DNA from: an uncultured Chloroflexota bacterium
GTDB taxonomy: Bacteria > Chloroflexota > Anaerolineae > Aggregatilineales > Phototrophicaceae
Reading direction: 5' to 3'
Assembly: GCA_937870805.1 (NCBI GenBank)
Contig: CALMZT010000191.1
Location: 1 to 7,692 of the forward strand
Length of the DNA stretch: 7,692 nt
Shown here in pieces: positions 5,742-7,692 of the stretch. The first letter of the stretch is position 1; every line of letters begins with the position of its first letter. A model generated the notes under the pieces. The model was not told where the DNA came from and made no database searches. It worked only from the letters and a program-made list of their open reading frames with translations. The translations under genes and the position numbers were made by a program.

Positions 5742-6878
5742 CTATAATTCTTCGGGTGTACACACAGGCAGACTCACCCAAAACACTGAGCCGCCTTGCG
5801 GAGGACATTCCACGCCGACTTCGCCGTGATGCAGTTCCACCAGATGCTTGACAATCCACAATCCTAAGCCTGTGCTGCTTTCGCCACCAGTCGGGCGTGT
5901 GCTGAGTCTACTGAACTCGCGGAACAACTTGCTGCGCTCGGCTTCAGGGATTCCAGGTCCTTGATCGGCGACGTAGATCATGAGCTTGCCGTCGCGTTCT
6001 TCGCTCGCCAGTGTGACTGTTGAGTCTCTCGGTGAGTATTTAATCGCATTACTCAACAGATTCGCCAGTACCTGACACATGCGCGCAAAGTCCATCTGTG
6101 CCGCGCCTTTGACGCCATTGCTGTCGAGTCGTATGCCTTTGCGTTCTGCTGCCGCTTCATACTGCATGAACACATCCCACGCGAGTCGCTCCATCGGCAC
6201 GCAATCCAGTCGCAACTCCAGCTTGCCCGTTTGAATCGCCGCCGTATCCAGAAAGTCGTTGATGACTTCCTGCATCTTTTCCAGCGACATGCTCAACGCA
6301 TCGAGTGTATCCTGCGCTACCGGCATTTCTTGCGTGTGCAGCCGCAGAATGTGACTCGCCAGCCGGATATTCGACAGCGGTCCTTTGAGGTCGTGCGCGG
6401 CAATGCGGAAGAAGCGTTCGCGGATTTCCTGCATCATCTTCAGATTGCTGATCGTCTGGTTACGCTCGTCCATCAGCCGCTTGAGCGTCAATTGGGTGTA
6501 AGCACGCGCCAGCACGATATCGGCGTCAACAGGCTTCGTGATGTAATCGTTTGCGCCGAGTTCCAGCCCTTGAATGATGTCTTGATTATCGCTCAGTGCT
6601 GAGATGAGGATCACAGGCAAAGCCGACGTTTGCGGATTACGGCGAATGATTTGCAGCACTTGCAAGCCATTCATACCGGGCATCATAATATCCAGCAGCA
6701 CCAAATCGAAGTAGCTGTGCGAAAGGTGATCCAGGGCGTCCTGCCCACTTTGGGCACACGCCACATAACAATCATGTTCAAACAAGCGCCGCAGCAAGAG
6801 CAGGTTAGCGGGTTCATCATCGACAACCAGAATGCGCGCCGCCGTGAATTCTAATTCGTTGCCATTTGACTGAGACAT
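5742..6878 (-). CDS. Receiver-domain histidine kinase (REC-HisKA-HATPase), soluble
   Basis: A 378-residue cytoplasmic two-component protein without membrane segments. The N-terminal receiver domain (about 15-130) shows ILVVDDEP with acidic Asp20/Asp21, phosphoacceptor Asp63 in LLDIMMPGMNG, Ser93 in ISALSD, and Lys115 in YITKP. A short coiled helix leads to HisKA with phosphoacceptor His162 in AAHDLKGPLSN. The HATPase_c domain has the N box LANLLSNAIKYSP (Asn277), G1 box DQGPGIP at 305-311, F box LFREFSRL at 318-325, and G2 box STGLGLWIVK at 335-344. All catalytic residues are intact. The receiver first, then kinase order means it is probably switched by phosphorylation from another kinase and passes the signal to a separate output regulator; no DNA-binding partner is encoded here. 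ATG 6878 was chosen because the longer GTG start at 6956 would read through a good promoter. Confidence 0.93.
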   Translation of the reverse strand: MSQSNGNELEFTAARILVVDDEPANLLLLRRLFEHDCYVACAQSGQDALDHLSHSYFDLVLLDIMMPGMNGLQVLQIIRRNPQTSALPVILISALSDNQDIIQGLELGANDYITKPVDADIVLARAYTQLTLKRLMDERNQTISNLKMMQEIRERFFRIAAHDLKGPLSNIRLASHILRLHTQEMPVAQDTLDALSMSLEKMQEVINDFLDTAAIQTGKLELRLDCVPMERLAWDVFMQYEAAAERKGIRLDSNGVKGAAQMDFARMCQVLANLLSNAIKYSPRDSTVTLASEERDGKLMIYVADQGPGIPEAERSKLFREFSRLSTRPTGGESSTGLGLWIVKHLVELHHGEVGVECPPQGGSVFWVSLPVCTPEEL

Positions 6879-6915
6879 GGCGATTATTAAACGCTTACTA
6901 CTTAAATATCGCGTA

Positions 6916-6944
6916 ATTATACTGGTTTGCGGTAATCCGTCCAA
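6916..6944 (-). promoter_or_regulatory. Sigma70-like promoter of the histidine kinase gene
   Basis: On the minus strand, a perfect -10 box TATAAT (6921-6916) sits 17 nt from TTGGAC (6944-6939), a partial -35 box. Transcription would begin near 6909, giving a leader of about 30 nt before ATG 6878. The leader has no strong Shine-Dalgarno sequence. Confidence 0.6.
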
Positions 6945-6957
6945 TATTGGGTACACT
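6927..6957 (+). promoter_or_regulatory. Weak candidate promoter for the glycosidase gene
   Basis: TTGCGG (6927-6932) and TACACT (6952-6957) resemble -35 and -10 boxes but are 19 nt apart, longer than ideal. They interleave with the opposite-strand promoter and the palindrome. Transcription would begin around 6964, just ahead of the leader reading frame. Confidence 0.3.
6941..6950. repeat. Perfect 10-bp palindrome in the divergent intergenic region (operator candidate)
   Basis: CCAATATTGG is its own reverse complement. It overlaps the -35 box of the minus-strand promoter and lies upstream of the divergent glycosidase gene, a typical position for a regulator site. A 10-bp palindrome can occur by chance, so function is a guess. 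Confidence 0.4.
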
Positions 6958-6990
6958 CAAGATCGTAAATTCTGGATTTGAGGCTTTTCG

Positions 6991-7032
6991 ATGAGTAACC
7001 GCACGATGAGGTTAGTCACCTTATGCTGCTGA
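6991..7032 (+). CDS. Possible 13-residue leader peptide overlapping the glycosidase start
   Basis: The short frame encodes MSNRTMRLVTLCC and ends at TGA 7030-7032, ten bases inside the downstream gene, in a different frame. GAGG at 6980-6983 lies 7 nt before its ATG, a better placed ribosome binding site than the one for ATG 7023. It may couple or tune translation of the glycosidase. A single-base error or indel near 7010-7023 would instead make it the true N-terminus of that gene. It has no recognised function. Confidence 0.35.
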   Translation: MSNRTMRLVTLCC

Positions 7033-7692
7033 TTTCGCGTATTCCATTGGCGCGCTGGTCACCCGTTGTGCAGCAGATAGCGTTATGGGGTACACGGTTG
7101 GCGCTGCTGTGGTTGCTGCTCAACACCCTGCGTCCGAGTGCGCCGCGTGCGATGTTGGGTGAGCCGCAAATCGTGGACACGATTTACACTGATGTCTGCG
7201 TGCATACGCGCTTGATTGACGAAGCTGAAGAGTGGAAAATTCAGCGCACTCTGCAACTAGTGCGTGAGATGGGCGCTTCTACGATTGTCGAATTTTTCCC
7301 CTGGGCTTATGCCGAAGGGCAGGAAGGTGTCTACAACTGGTTTTCGTTTGATCGCATCGTGCGCCATGCTCGTAATCAGGGGTTGCGCATTATCGCGCGC
7401 ATGGGGCTGGTGCCTGCGTGGGCGCGCCCGCCTGAACGTGAACAGCGCACGACTTTCAATGCGCTGCCGCAAGAGTCCTACGAGGAGTTTGCGCGCTTTG
7501 TGGCGGTATTCGCGCAACGTTACGCGGGCGATATTGATCACATCATCATCTGGAATGAGCCAAATCTGTCGCGCGAGTGGCAGGGCCATCCGTTGACCGG
7601 GCAATCGTATATGGAATATTTTGTTCCGGCTTACAATGCTGCCCGACAATATGCGGATACGATGGCGGTTGATCCGCGCTTCCCGCGCAATT
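7023..7692 (+). CDS. Clan GH-A glycoside hydrolase, GH39-like, N-terminal part (3' truncated by window)
   Basis: The first 223 residues of a secreted or membrane-anchored glycosidase; the frame is open to the window end. The N-terminus has basic residues (Arg6, Arg11) and a hydrophobic stretch at about 19-36 (IALWGTRLALLWLLLNTL) that reads as a signal peptide or anchor. Next come TIM-barrel elements: EFFPWAYAEGQEGVYNWFSFDRIV at about 90-113, LRIIARMGLVPAWARPP at 121-137, and IIIWNEPNLSREWQG at 174-188. In the last, Glu179 of the Asn-Glu-Pro motif is the expected acid/base catalyst at the end of strand 4. WNEPNL is characteristic of GH39-type enzymes, but other clan-A families share it. The nucleophile Glu would lie beyond the window. 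ATG 7023 is the first start after an in-frame stop at 6996, with GAGG at 7008-7011, about 11 nt upstream. Confidence 0.85.
   Translation, partial: MLLISRIPLARWSPVVQQIALWGTRLALLWLLLNTLRPSAPRAMLGEPQIVDTIYTDVCVHTRLIDEAEEWKIQRTLQLVREMGASTIVEFFPWAYAEGQEGVYNWFSFDRIVRHARNQGLRIIARMGLVPAWARPPEREQRTTFNALPQESYEEFARFVAVFAQRYAGDIDHIIIWNEPNLSREWQGHPLTGQSYMEYFVPAYNAARQYADTMAVDPRFPRN

Noticed and set aside
6879..6956. Longer N-terminus for the histidine kinase from GTG 6956
   Set aside because: The extra 26 residues would be encoded by DNA containing a TATAAT promoter box with a -35-like element 17 nt away. The receiver domain begins properly after ATG 6878.
7264..7596. A 110-codon + strand frame inside the glycosidase gene
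   Set aside because: It is out of frame with the gene carrying the catalytic NEP motif, and its translation is Arg/Ser-rich with no domain.
7257..7649. A 130-codon minus-strand open frame near the window end
   Set aside because: It lies opposite the glycosidase gene, whose + strand frame is open from 7023 to the end and shows signal-like and WNEPN motifs. The minus-strand product has no recognisable motif and is Arg/His-rich, as expected for a shadow.
1..7692. CRISPR arrays, tRNA or rRNA genes, transposases, phage or defence genes
   Set aside because: Reading the whole window showed no regularly spaced repeats, cloverleaf-like sequences, terminal inverted repeats or matching protein motifs.

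Overview
The window looks like part of a bacterial chromosome, probably from an environmental, non-model lineage. GC content, judged by eye, is a little above half. The mix of COG3684-type and COG1830-type class I aldolases, PfkB kinases, a DUF3267-type membrane protein, a soluble receiver-histidine kinase protein and a GH39-like secreted glycosidase would fit Chloroflexota (Anaerolineae-like). That assignment is inference only: there is no rRNA or other phylogenetic marker here. No tRNA, rRNA, insertion sequence, CRISPR array or phage gene was seen.

Positions 1-5738 hold seven genes on the + strand, packed like one or two operons. In order they are a PfkB-family sugar kinase (5' end cut off by the window), a DhnA/FbaB-type class I aldolase, a Gfo/Idh/MocA NAD(P)-dependent oxidoreductase, a second PfkB kinase, a LacD/YihT-type class I aldolase, a [2Fe-2S] ferredoxin, and an integral membrane protein with an HExxH motif. 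Gaps are 3 nt, 3 nt, 59 nt, 80 nt, a 1-nt overlap and 1 nt. The two longer gaps mark possible sub-operon boundaries: the 59-nt gap lacks a ribosome binding site, and the 80-nt gap carries a small hairpin followed by a strong ribosome binding site.

The first five genes form two kinase + aldolase modules around one dehydrogenase. This is the logic of a sugar, sugar-acid or cyclitol catabolic pathway: oxidise, phosphorylate, then cleave to C3 units. The substrate cannot be read from the sequence. Inositol-like, deoxy-gluconate, tagatose-like and sulfosugar routes all use similar enzymes.

Convergent to the operon, separated by only 3 nt, lies a minus-strand gene for a soluble receiver-histidine kinase (5742-6878). 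It has a recognisable sigma70-like promoter. Across a 144-nt divergent intergenic region (6879-7022), which contains a perfect 10-bp palindrome, a + strand gene begins for a membrane-anchored or secreted clan-A (GH39-like) glycoside hydrolase. It runs off the window. A 13-codon reading frame with a better ribosome binding site overlaps its start.

Overall, this is carbohydrate metabolism with a neighbouring signalling gene and a glycosidase. I did not see a clear unknown defence or mobile system. The most interesting points are the double kinase-aldolase architecture, the ferredoxin coupled to an aldolase, and the leader reading frame and palindrome ahead of the glycosidase.
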